Below are positions 46,979-56,395 of a stretch of 60,000 nucleotides of DNA, one piece after another. The stretch covers positions 21,541,501-21,601,500 of the forward strand of contig NC_079878.1 in NCBI RefSeq assembly GCF_029227915.1, in the 5' to 3' direction. Made by a program: the position numbers and the translations under genes. The notes under the pieces are model-generated. The model had not been told where the DNA came from. It saw only the letters and a program-made list of their open reading frames with translations, and ran no database searches. The DNA is from Hydractinia symbiolongicarpus (taxonomy: Eukaryota > Cnidaria > Hydrozoa > Anthoathecata > Hydractiniidae). Position 1 is the first letter of the stretch; each line of letters opens with the position of its first letter.

Positions 46979-47515
46979 TTATTTACACTCCTCAAGCAAA
47001 ATCTGAGGATGATGCTTATTCCCCTGTTGATAAATGCTGGATAGCTTGATGATAGCCGTACATATCGACGGCTGTCGCATAGGTACTGGAAGATCGTAGA
47101 AATACGTGTTTATTTTACCATCCAATTCTTTAATTTTTGTGTTCAGGTATCTACCATTCTTCACTGATGAAGTCGTGAATTCATGACCATATAATTTTTC
47201 AATCCTAGCCAGAATACTCTGATATTTTTCAAGCCACTCAGGATGTTGATGCATATTGAATGACATGGTAAGCGAAGATCCATCATCGTATCTGGATGCA
47301 CCATTGCTATATAGGCCTCTCAGTGTTATAATTAGCAGCGACGATATCTTATTATCATGTTTATATCCTATTACAAATCTAGCATCCTTACCCTTATTAG
47401 CTTGGATGGGATCGCTGAGTACAACGTTCTCAATTTGAACCTCGTCGATATCGAGCACAGTTGGTTCGTTATAGAAATCTCTTGTTTCAATATCATTTCC
47501 GTAAAATTTGAACAT
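46979..47515 (-). CDS. Intact Polinton protein, unknown
   Basis: A 178-residue frame starting MFKFYGNDIETRDFYNEPTV after ATTAAATAAAGG. It shows alternating strands and helices: ARFVIGYKHDNKISSLLIIT, then SLTMSFNMHQHPEWLEKYQS and NGRYLNTKIKELDGKINTYF. No transmembrane segment or metal-binding motif. It looks like a globular, possibly nucleic-acid-binding protein; the family is not recognised. Among the longest frames of the element without a lesion. Confidence 0.65.
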   Translation of the reverse strand: MFKFYGNDIETRDFYNEPTVLDIDEVQIENVVLSDPIQANKGKDARFVIGYKHDNKISSLLIITLRGLYSNGASRYDDGSSLTMSFNMHQHPEWLEKYQSILARIEKLYGHEFTTSSVKNGRYLNTKIKELDGKINTYFYDLPVPMRQPSICTAIIKLSSIYQQGNKHHPQILLEECK

Positions 47516-47540
47516 CCTTTATTTAATAACCAAGGGCCAA

Positions 47541-47702
47541 CTAGGGATTTTTACATTTGCAATAACCTCCGTTGTATGTGATGTACATCATGTAATGCTG
47601 CCAGCATAGCATTTTATTCTGTATTATTAACCTCCGTCCACAGGAACATCTATCATATTTATCTAGGGCAATTCCACATTCGTCGCAGTACTCAGTTGTC
47701 AT
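47541..47702 (-). CDS. 53-aa zinc-ribbon-like protein
   Basis: An intact mini-frame with CDEC (residues 6-9), CSC (19-21), a central CWQH and a terminal CKC. Two to three Cys pairs suggest a zinc ribbon. Its ATG overlaps the stop of the DUF4116-like gene as ATGA (47702-47699), so the two are probably translated from one transcript. Confidence 0.55.
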   Translation of the reverse strand: MTTEYCDECGIALDKYDRCSCGRRLIIQNKMLCWQHYMMYITYNGGYCKCKNP

Positions 47703-47965
47703 ACTTTATTGGAAAGGCTTCGGGTAACCACGGCTCGATAACAATCCGGAACATACTTGAACAGACCCGGATTGCGCTGGACTACTCCTATACACATCTC
47801 TGGGGTCTTGAAATGATCGGGTACTAACATTAGTGTCCAGGGATGTTCACGAACTACGGCAGTGCACATTTCTTGCGTTATGAAATAATCGGGTACGAAC
47901 ATTAGTGTCCATGAAGCAGCACGGACTATTCGATCAGGCGTTATGAGATGTTTATGAATAGACAT
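47699..47965 (-). CDS. DUF4116-like repeat protein
   Basis: 88 residues with two or three repeats of the pattern WTLMLVPDHFKTPEMCIGVV (VPD, then a short gap and EMC). This is the DUF4116 signature known from giant viruses, protists and bacteria. The start follows TATAATAATAAAG. Function of the family unknown. Confidence 0.65.
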   Translation of the reverse strand: MSIHKHLITPDRIVRAASWTLMFVPDYFITQEMCTAVVREHPWTLMLVPDHFKTPEMCIGVVQRNPGLFKYVPDCYRAVVTRSLSNKV

Positions 47966-48120
47966 CTTTATTATTATACAATAAGATCAATCAACAATTT
48001 TTCTGGCGCGGTCATATTTTGAGTATGATAATTCTTATTCATATTCTAATTTTGTTGATGTCAGCATATATACTATATATGCTATTGCGCATGCGTTGAT
48101 GATGTCATGTATATATCATA

Positions 48121-48326
48121 TATATTATTTTGTGTTGGTTATTGGCATTTCATATTATTTTGTGTTGGTTATTGGTACTATATATTATTTTTGTTGATAT
48201 CAGCATATGATTTAGTTTTTACTTGTTTTGGGATTGAGGTGGTGGTGGAAGTGGTGGAAGCGGGGTTTTTGGGCGTAAAGGTGTGGAAGGAGCGAAAACC
48301 TGATTATAATCACTCCCTACTACTAC
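48121..48326 (-). repeat. Polinton right terminal inverted repeat
   Basis: Inverse of 33765-33970. It holds two copies of TATTATTTTGTGTTGGTTAT at 48121 and 48151, matching the 30-bp subrepeats of the left end. Confidence 0.9.
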
Positions 48327-48332
48327 TAGTCG
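48327..48332. repeat. Right target-site duplication TAGTCG
   Basis: Identical to 33759-33764. Joining the flanks at this hexamer gives the likely pre-insertion site. Confidence 0.85.
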
Positions 48333-48932
48333 GGAGAAATTTTTGTCGCCAAATAAAATGCGTTGCCATTAGTTGCCATCCCTCGAATAAAATTGGATTT
48401 CAGATGAAAGAAGAAACGCAATAAGCGGCTGTCACCTACTCTATTTTAGTGAAAAAGCGCCTTAAAATTAATTTTTAAAAACTCGGTTCAGTAGTATTTC
48501 GTTGGTGACGATTATCTGAAATTAATTTGTCGGTCATATCCATAATCATCGGAAGGTACGCATTTTACTAATTATGGGCAAAGCATCAATACGGAATATT
48601 AATTCTTAGTTGTACACTATACTCAAAAAGTCATTTATTTAAATTCACCCTAACATTATAGAGTATATTTAATATATTTTTAAATAAATACATTTATCTT
48701 TAAAACAATAAGTTTATTAATTTTTTCAAAAGTCATATTTCAGCAATTACTTATACGTTCACACTGTTTATGGTTGATAATTGTTCTGTTAACATTCTTG
48801 TTTTATGTGCCAGGTTGCGTCGATCAAAACACAGCTGGTTGTATGATGTCGGCCACTAATCGATTGCTTGAATATCAAAGCGAAGGAACCGAAGAAATAG
48901 TAATCCGCATTAAGTCAAACAGTCACAGAAAA
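48333..48932. other. RNASEK upstream region
   Basis: No gene seen. This is the spacer between the Polinton and the RNASEK start codon and should hold the RNASEK promoter; I see no clear core element. An open frame runs into RNASEK from 48774, but similarity begins only at the ATG at 48933. Confidence 0.4.
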
Positions 48933-49001
48933 ATGCCAATTTGTGGGCCTAAATTATCAAGTTGCTGTTTTGTTTTGAGCATATGGGGTATAATAATGCT
49001 G
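48933..49001 (+). CDS. RNASEK: Ribonuclease kappa, first exon
   Basis: ATG at 48933 encodes MPICGPKLSSCCFVLSIWGI IML, closely matching the start of metazoan ribonuclease kappa ([20 protein letters not shown] in human as I remember it), the first transmembrane helix of a small V-ATPase-associated membrane protein. The exon ends in ATGCTG|GTAAGT in phase 0. The continuing exon (normally starting near LGIFF) was not recognised in the window, so the gene may extend past it or be truncated. Confidence 0.75.
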
Positions 49002-52000
49002 GTAAGTAAATCTTACCTCTTTTGATCTCGCAACCTAATTTTGTGTAAGCATGCCATTCATGATAAAAAAGTCTATATTGTGGATGCAACTGTTCTGCCC
49101 GGATAATGAACTTTGGCCTGATTAAGTACGGCAGCTTGCCCCGGTTAAGAACAGGGCAGAAAATACATAATCAGGGCAACATAATCGGGACAGGCCAACT
49201 TATTACTCAAAAAATATTATTTGGCACTTATAAAAGGAACATAATCAGGGCAGTTTATATACGACAGTGTAATATTATTTCTCACTTATTATAGAACGAA
49301 CATAATCGGGGCAGGCCGACTTATGTATGACAGTCAAATATTATTCGACAATTATAGGACTTAAATAAAACAAATATAATTGGGGCTGACTGCTTTTATA
49401 TCATTCGTGGCAAATACTAAATTTTGGGATTCGCAAGTTTAATAACTTTTCACCAAAATTAATTCCCGCAAAAAGAATAATTTAGGTTCCGTGAAATTTA
49501 GTTGCTTCAAAGTATATTATGTTGAAATGTATTTACTACAAGGGTAGTTTATACTAAGAATTACGTCGACACTTTTTTGTTTTGCCATGTCTAGTTTTTA
49601 GGGGTGTTCTATCTTCCAGAGAATGTTTAATTTACAAAAGCTCGAAGAAAATGCCAATCACAGCCTGTCTCCCAGCTATTTATATCAGCGTTCATAATCC
49701 AGTCACCACGACATAACAGTGCAAATAAAACATAATCGGGCCGTGCGTACATAATCCGGCTGTCCCGGTTGTAAACAGGTCGTTTTCGCAATCTGGGCAG
49801 AACACAACCTCGCAGGTCTCTCATATCAGTTGGAATAACTTGCTGCCCATCCGGACAATTTTTGAAATTTTGCTTACAACTAATTGTAAGCACAATTTTT
49901 AATGTAGGTAGCTAGCTACATACAAAGAAGAGAAAAAAAACATGAAATTATGACCTCTAACTAGTAACATTCTATTGACAGTCTGATTGATATCCGAAAT
50001 TGGATATGTCAAGTATATCCAAATTCCTCTAACATAATATTTTAAGCTGGATAAAAATTGTTACAAAATATATCACCAAAAAGGATATTTTCCAATGCTT
50101 TTTTCCAGTTTTCCATGTGTTCACATCTTGTTTCAATTAAACTAATTAATTTTCAAGTTGGTCAACAGCGAGTGTAATATTTTTCATTCAAAAGTCGTCA
50201 TTTTACTTGTACATATATATTTCGTACAAATTAGATTGGTTCCCGTGGTTTGAAAGGTATATTATAAGAATATATTATATATAAGAATAAGAATATATTA
50301 TATGTTATAAGAATATATTATAAGATTTTCTTCCTTAACATAATGTAGGATTTGTGTTAGGTATGCTTTTTTGCTCCAAGGTACACCTTTAGAAAATCAA
50401 GTATAACAGATTTGTAATATCAAACCACCCTAAACACCTGCCTATTTTCCCAAATATGTTTTATCCTGTTTCACCGGTTTTTACTCGATTGATGGATGGC
50501 AGGTTAGCTGCTTGCGTTGCTGCACCCATTACAAGGGGGCCTGTGTCGAACACCAAAATTATATCAGAAAGTGGATATGTCGAAACATATTCAGTTTTGG
50601 ATGTCGATTAGACTGACTGGCTGCGTGGCAAATCTCATGTGTTACTATACCTTTTAGTCATGCTTTGGACTAAGTTGGAAAAAAATTTTTCACTACGTAT
50701 GTCTTTTTCTACACACGGTGGTTTGTGATGCACACCTGTATTTTTACCGTGTTAACTCTTTGGATACAAAGTTGGCATATACCATATTGTTTGATTCTCT
50801 ATAAAATGACTTTTTGCAGGAATCTGGCAATTCTGTTCTCTGCACAACTTCATTATTTGACTATCCCCTAAAGGTACTGTTCTGTAAAAAATTAAAACTT
50901 GATATTAGTTACATCTCGGCACAAAAGTATAGAAAAAAGTATTTAGATGCAACCAAAATTGTCTTTCATAAGTTTAAACTGAATTTATTTACTTGACCAT
51001 GCCATTCTCAATCGCCATCTTTACTAAACTTTGAACGCGGAAAAGGACTGGGTAAAAACATTAATATACGCAATTTATGCAATGACGTATTCTTTGGGTT
51101 ACCCCGTGTAGAGACTGGCGCGTGCAGAAAGAAAAATTAAGAAAAAAAAGTTAATGATATTCCCAACAAAATTTTTTTATGTTTATCAATCATGTTCACA
51201 AGCAGAAATATAAACACAATTGGATTTCACTTTGAGCCAGAACAACCCAATAACAAACAACAAATTCCCTCTTATAATGACAATAAACCAAACACACCAG
51301 AATCACCTGCTGCTACTCGTACATAGATAGATGTCAGTGAATGCTGCTTATGTGAAAAGTGTGAGAGGATGCCTTCAGCTGTTGAGTGTTTGTGCTGTAA
51401 CGAGGTGGACATTATAAAATACTTGCAGCTATGGTACCTATATAATTTGACCTCACATTTTTCTGATTGTTGTATTTTAAATGAGCGCCTGGGTACAAGG
51501 TTTCTACAGTGTTTTAGATGAGAAGTGTATAACAGAGCATACTAAACAGAGCGCAAAAATTTCAATGCAGTTGTGATTTTAAAGAACACTTTGTGGGCAG
51601 CGTTAGTCGCTCTCCACAATTCGGAAAGCTGTGGACTTAAAAAAAGGACGAAGTTTCTAACAAGTAATTCGCTAGCACTCTTGAAATTTCTGTTGTCATA
51701 GTATTTCCAATCTTATTTGAGAATGATATTTTTATATCTTATCGATATGCCGCCAATTCTGTTGGTTTGTTCATAACCACTTGGGAAAAGGCGTTCGTCA
51801 GGTTATACCATCTTGTGTCGTGTCTAAGATACATAGAGAATATCCAAGTACGAATAGGGTGTATACTGGCTTCAAAGAAGGTGAAGAAATACCTGAAATT
51901 GATTTTTCTTGGTCACATTCCGTGCTTAGCTCTCGTTGAGGTCGGACGTATCTAAAACGCTCCGGTCTTGGCGCGCTAAAAGAAAAAAGAAGACTAAAGC

Positions 52001-52181
52001 TTGAAGAGCTCCTGCTTTGACAGCTAAGTCCTTTTTGATTTAATATATATTGTACTGCCTTTTTTACTTCATTTTTATCTTTTCATTTTTTTAATCTGTT
52101 GTTTTGTAAGTTTTTAAATTATTGTTTTTGTTAATAAATTGTTTTTATCCCAGTCAGTTTTTTATCCATCTATCATCTAAT
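49002..52181. other. Noncoding, probably RNASEK intron or intergenic
   Basis: Apart from the tandem repeats I find no exon with family similarity. A short open segment at about 50819-50873 sits between a TTTTTGCAG acceptor and a GTACTG donor but has no recognisable product. Confidence 0.4.
49164..49395. repeat. Diverged tandem repeats ACATAATCGGGGCAGG
   Basis: Copies of ACATAATCAGGGCAG or close variants occur at about 49165, 49179, 49239, 49300 and 49378, with 60-80 bp periods and partly conserved TATTATT spacers. Similar pieces recur near 49735. Decayed minisatellite in the presumed RNASEK intron. Confidence 0.45.
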
Positions 52182-53513
52182 ATGGTAGCTTTGCTGTGTT
52201 GTGGGTTCCTGCTGCTCCTTCTGTGTAACATCGTAAGGAAATGGGCTTGCCTTAGATCCTTCAAACATAGTTTTGGAAGAGCACATAACCGTAGAATGAT
52301 CTCTCTACGACTTAAAAATAACTTTACTCAGGTAGGAAACCCCACATTTACGCTAAAACTGATTTTTGTGTTCGTTGTATTTTTGAGCAATACAAAACCT
52401 TCGTTCAAAAGTAGCTCACCCAACAACAACGAAATGAGTCGACTAGATAGGAGTTTCTTTTCTATCTCTTCACTTGATGCCTGCAATAGAGTTTCTGAAA
52501 GCCAGCTCACTCTCCAATTAAAATTAATGGCTTTATCAAAACTTAAGCCAAGCAGGCACAAGTATTTCTATTTTTTAATCCTCTTGTCAGGGGACATCTG
52601 CCTCAACCCAGGTCCTGTTAAGTATCCCTGTTCTTCATGCTTAAAACCTGTGGCAAAAACACACAAAGCACTTTCCTGTGACAAGTGTGGATTATGGGCT
52701 CATAAAAAATGTGAGCGTATTTCTGACAAAAAATATCAACAATTTATGAAGACTCCTGAAGATAAACTGTTTTTCGTTTGCAGTCCCTGTCTTTCTCGTA
52801 ATTTGCCCTTTGCTAATGAGGAGTCATTTGGTGACGAAATTCCGGACAACATCAATATTACTATTGATGAAAACTTTGATTTTGAGGCAATCAGAAATGG
52901 GAAGGGCTTAAAAATGGCCCATCTCAACATTAATGGTCTGTCATCCAAACTAGACTATGTTAAACTTCTGCTACATCAAACAAAACTTGATGTATTCTCC
53001 ATCTGTGAAACCAAAATTGATGACACCATCACTGACAATGACGTTAAAATTGATGGCTATGTTTGTTATAGGAATGATCGGAATAGACGAGGTGGGGGTG
53101 TTCTAATTTTTGTTAATGAAAACTTGGATAGCCACCTTTTGAAACACCTTTACTTCGAAAATGTTGAATCACTATGGGTGAAAGTGTGCCTGAAAAAAAC
53201 TAAACCTATTTACGTGTGTGGGGTTTACAGGCCACCTGGAGGTAGTGATTTGCAGAGTACCGAAAACCTGTGTACTCATTTTAAACAGTGTTTTAACAAG
53301 CTCCCAAAAGAAAAAGAAGTTTTTATCTTGGGAGATTTTAACTGTAACATGCTTTCAAAATATGCTCTTTCCTCCAAAATAAAGGAATTATGCTCCACTC
53401 TTTTCCTAAAACAACATGCAAAAGTGTGGAATAATCTTCCAGACCAAGTGACCTGTGATGGAAGTCTGCTTTCGTTTAAGACTTCCATCTCGAATGTATT
53501 TGGCAAATTCTAA
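52182..53513 (+). CDS. Non-LTR retroelement ORF: 2A-like, PHD, partial APE nuclease
   Basis: A 443-aa frame without lesions. Residues 1-15 are hydrophobic (MVALLCCGFLLLLLC). At residues 136-145 lies SGDICLNPGP, the 2A-like ribosome-skipping signature of APE-type non-LTR elements with Cys in place of the usual Glu. A PHD-type zinc finger follows (CSSC, CDKC, WAHKKC, CSPC). The APE endonuclease starts at LKMAHLNINGL, with CETKID, GGGVLIF, VYRPPG and LGDFN; its C-terminal SDH part and the whole reverse transcriptase are missing. The frame passes near 53410 straight into the element's last codons (AKVWNNLPDQVTC). An in-frame internal deletion of a CR1/L2-like element fits. Confidence 0.75.
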   Translation: MVALLCCGFLLLLLCNIVRKWACLRSFKHSFGRAHNRRMISLRLKNNFTQVGNPTFTLKLIFVFVVFLSNTKPSFKSSSPNNNEMSRLDRSFFSISSLDACNRVSESQLTLQLKLMALSKLKPSRHKYFYFLILLSGDICLNPGPVKYPCSSCLKPVAKTHKALSCDKCGLWAHKKCERISDKKYQQFMKTPEDKLFFVCSPCLSRNLPFANEESFGDEIPDNINITIDENFDFEAIRNGKGLKMAHLNINGLSSKLDYVKLLLHQTKLDVFSICETKIDDTITDNDVKIDGYVCYRNDRNRRGGGVLIFVNENLDSHLLKHLYFENVESLWVKVCLKKTKPIYVCGVYRPPGGSDLQSTENLCTHFKQCFNKLPKEKEVFILGDFNCNMLSKYALSSKIKELCSTLFLKQHAKVWNNLPDQVTCDGSLLSFKTSISNVFGKF

Positions 53514-53760
53514 TGGAGATCACTTTTTAACTTTTTAATTTTTGTTTTTTATTCTTTTTCTTTTCAATTTTCACAGATTATAAATGTTACTATGTTTGAT
53601 TGAGCTGAGGCAGTCTAAGGTTTATCATTTTTTGTTTCTTTTTTGTTCTAGTGGCCCCCAGTGGAAACAATCCACTAACTATAGGTTTTTGTGATTTTCT
53701 GGGCTAGCCACTTTAAATATTTATTATTATTATTATTATTATTATTAAATCCTGAGTTAT
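53514..53760 (+). mobile_element. 3' UTR and ATT tail of the non-LTR element
   Basis: About 210 bp of UTR, nearly the same as at 31.9-32.1 kb, then an (ATT)n microsatellite at 53719-53748, the usual tail of CR1/L2-like elements. Confidence 0.7.
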
Positions 53761-55974
53761 TGAGTCGTCAGCAAAAAAATAAGAGACCTGGGATGAGCAA
53801 GCGAGTGTCATTTTAGCAAAAACATTTATGTCAATCAATTACCCTTTATATATGCATTGATAAAGTTTGAATGCAACCCCTTAACAGGTCTAAAATTACT
53901 GAGGAAAGGAAATGTCCAAATTTGCTATTACTCAAATATGACATCATAATTCATGCAGCATAATTAAATCTGAAATTCTTTAAATGTGAATATCTTAAGA
54001 ACAAAAAGAGCTTTTAAAAAAATTTAAAAAGACTTGTTAGCTAACTTTTTAAGCTCTATAATATAAGTCCAACATAAAACAACAGTATTTTCCAGGAGAA
54101 GCACGCGCACGCCGTGGCACACGCGTAAATCGTTTCAGGCGTGCAATTAATCGCACACCTGAAAAATAGATATTGAGTTTTAAAAATCAACCTATAAAAT
54201 CCCATTTTATAGCGTGCGATGGCAACCCTTGAAATAATTTTTGGAGTCTTGTCAGACAAAATGCCTGCCACATTTCCAGTTTGGTCGGACATGTACTTAG
54301 CTCGTTTAGAACTTTCGTCGGACAAAACGCTGATAGATTTCCGGCTTGGTCGGACACTTTTAAATCTCAGAATTATCGAATAGTCCTGGTCCTTTTCATC
54401 CATGAGCAACCCTATTCATAGCCAACCTGACCATCCAAGCTAATTCAATGAATTCTGACCTAGTTAAAAGAACTATGTAGACATAAATCTCTTTTGCCTG
54501 GCCCCTTTGCCTTACACAAGAAATCCAGCCATGTAGTTCTTAACTTATGCGGAGGTGAATGCCGATGGAGCACGGATGAATCAAGTCTGCAAAACTGCAC
54601 TTACAGGCAGAACAGACATTTTGTCATGGATTTAATTGTATATAATTTCTTCATTTGACAAAACAATTGGAAACCATAGCAGGTCCGAATTTACTGGGGT
54701 TTTTTCTTCATGCCCAAGTGTTATTTAAACAATTTTAATCAATGTGCGGTATAATCTTTCTTCTGGGGGCGTTTATTCGAAGCATTACAGTATAAAAAAG
54801 TATAAATATGAATAACCTCGAACTATAAGTATTTCATTTTGTTCGCTAATTGAGGTAGCTTTGGTAATAGAATAGGGGTACTGGAAACGAGGTTTATAAT
54901 TGTCGAGGAAGTATAAAGGTACATAAAACACAATTTATTTAATGCGTATTTTCTATAATTTCTTCTTTCGCTGGTCTGTTTTCTGGAGTACGATATATGT
55001 ACGATATGACAACAACAGTTGATAGTTTGGTATTACAAAAAATGATTCAGATTCCGTCAAGGAATTTAACTTGTAATGTTGCGTCAGATTTTTTCATTTC
55101 ATCATCTCACGATGCTGTCTGCGTTTGAGCATCGGCCACTCCAACGGATGTCTGTGTAGATATACTTTTTATACATTTTTAAAATAATCTACTTAAATTT
55201 TTGTAGAGACAGACGTTCTGTTTGTGTGGACAGGAACATAAAGTTCATCTCTGGAAGTGAGTTGCATGCTTTGAAATTAAATATTCATAAATTGCTACAT
55301 TTTTTTAAAAAGGGGGTAAAATATTAAAAAAAAAATTAAATTTAATCTGGTAATATTGTTCAGAGTAAAACAATCATTTTCTATTTACAATGTTTTGATT
55401 CGCCGAGAACCCAACGCTTACGTCACAACAAAAATATTATTTTGGCCTCTCTTTCATCTGGAATGGCTTCAGTATAAATTTGCTTTTCGACAATGTGCGA
55501 TATGAAAAATTTGTAAACATAAAGGTAAAGTTATTCGAGTTGTAAAACTTTAGAAATATAATCACTTATATTTTTGCAAAATTCAGTTCAGGTTACTTTT
55601 TTATTATTATATTTTTACTGGACAGTACCTTTAAAACAACCTTGGCAAAAATGCTAATGCACAGGGCAGGTTTTGCACAAAAAAGAAATCTGCTGAAATG
55701 TCCTAGTTGTGTGATTTATCTCTCAATTCTGTGGCTTCAGAATTAATTCTCCTGGAATTAATTTTAAAACGTATTTTATGACTAGAATGGTTGAAATACC
55801 TGCTGTAGCAGATCGCTGCTTTAAAAATGGCCATTTATCTTTTTCTATTGCTCAAAAAGTGTGTGTGACATTATAAAAACCTAGTAAAGCGAACTAACAA
55901 AAAAGATCCAGGGAGGAGAGCATGTGTGCCGCTACATTTTAATCTTAAAAATATCCTCCACCCTGTCTAGTTTC
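53761..55974. other. Noncoding stretch
   Basis: No exon recognised apart from the repeat at 54.2-54.4 kb. A 50-bp segment near 55206-55255 lies between good splice-site-like sequences (TTTTTGTAG, GTGAGT) but cannot be assigned. Confidence 0.4.
54245..54360. repeat. Two-copy 66-bp direct repeat
   Basis: A segment with GTCAGACAAAATGCC and TTTGGTCGGACA is repeated with changes about 66 bp later (GTCGGACAAAACGC, CTTGGTCGGACA). The open minus-strand frame over it has internal repeats (LSDESSKRAKYMSDQ, LSDKTPK) but no family I recognise. Confidence 0.4.
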
Positions 55975-56395
55975 ATCATCATCATCATTCTCGGCCTAAC
56001 GTCCGTTTTCCATGCTAGCATGGGTTGAACGGGATATATTAATGATCCTCTTCCAATCTGATCTAGACTGTGTTAGATTTAAACTTAACTTCCTCTGTAT
56101 CAAGTCTGTCCTTATAACCTCCTGCCAAGTCTTTCTCGGTCTGCTTCTGGGCTTTGCCCCAGGAACTATTAAGTCTCTGCACTTTCTTACCCAATTATCC
56201 CCCTCCATTCTTTCTAAGTGCCCCAACCAATTCAATCTTCTTATCTGGATAACATCTTTAATTCTACGGATACTTAGCCTGCTTCTTAGCTCATCTGAAC
56301 TCTTTCTGTCTCTCAGACTGGCGTTACACATCCACCTAACTATTCTCATATCATTCCTTTCTAAACTGTCAAGATCTTCCTGCTTCTCTGCCCAT
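55975..56395 (-). mobile_element. RTE-like fragment, copy 3, with 3' tail
   Basis: Minus strand RT C-terminus (MRIVRWMCNASLRDRK, RLNWLGHLERM, PRKTWQEVIRTDL) running through the CCATGCTAGCATGG palindrome into (ATC)n. This copy fixes the 3' end of the family. It is 5'-truncated at about 56395 within the block before MRIVRW. Confidence 0.75.

Larger units (their letters stand above)
33765..48326. mobile_element. Polinton/Maverick element, about 14.56 kb, decayed
   Basis: Self-synthesising DNA transposon or integrated virus-like element. It is bounded by 206-bp terminal inverted repeats that start AGTAGTAGTAGGGAGTG, and by a TAGTCG duplication (33759-33764 and 48327-48332). It encodes protein-primed DNA polymerase B, a D35E integrase, an A32/FtsK-type packaging ATPase, a hexon-like major capsid protein and a set of small accessory proteins. 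I did not find an adenain-type cysteine protease. All long genes carry disabling lesions, so the copy is inactive. Confidence 0.92.

Noticed and set aside
50819-50873. RNASEK second exon
   Set aside because: The splice-site-like borders are suitable, but the encoded residues do not resemble ribonuclease kappa.
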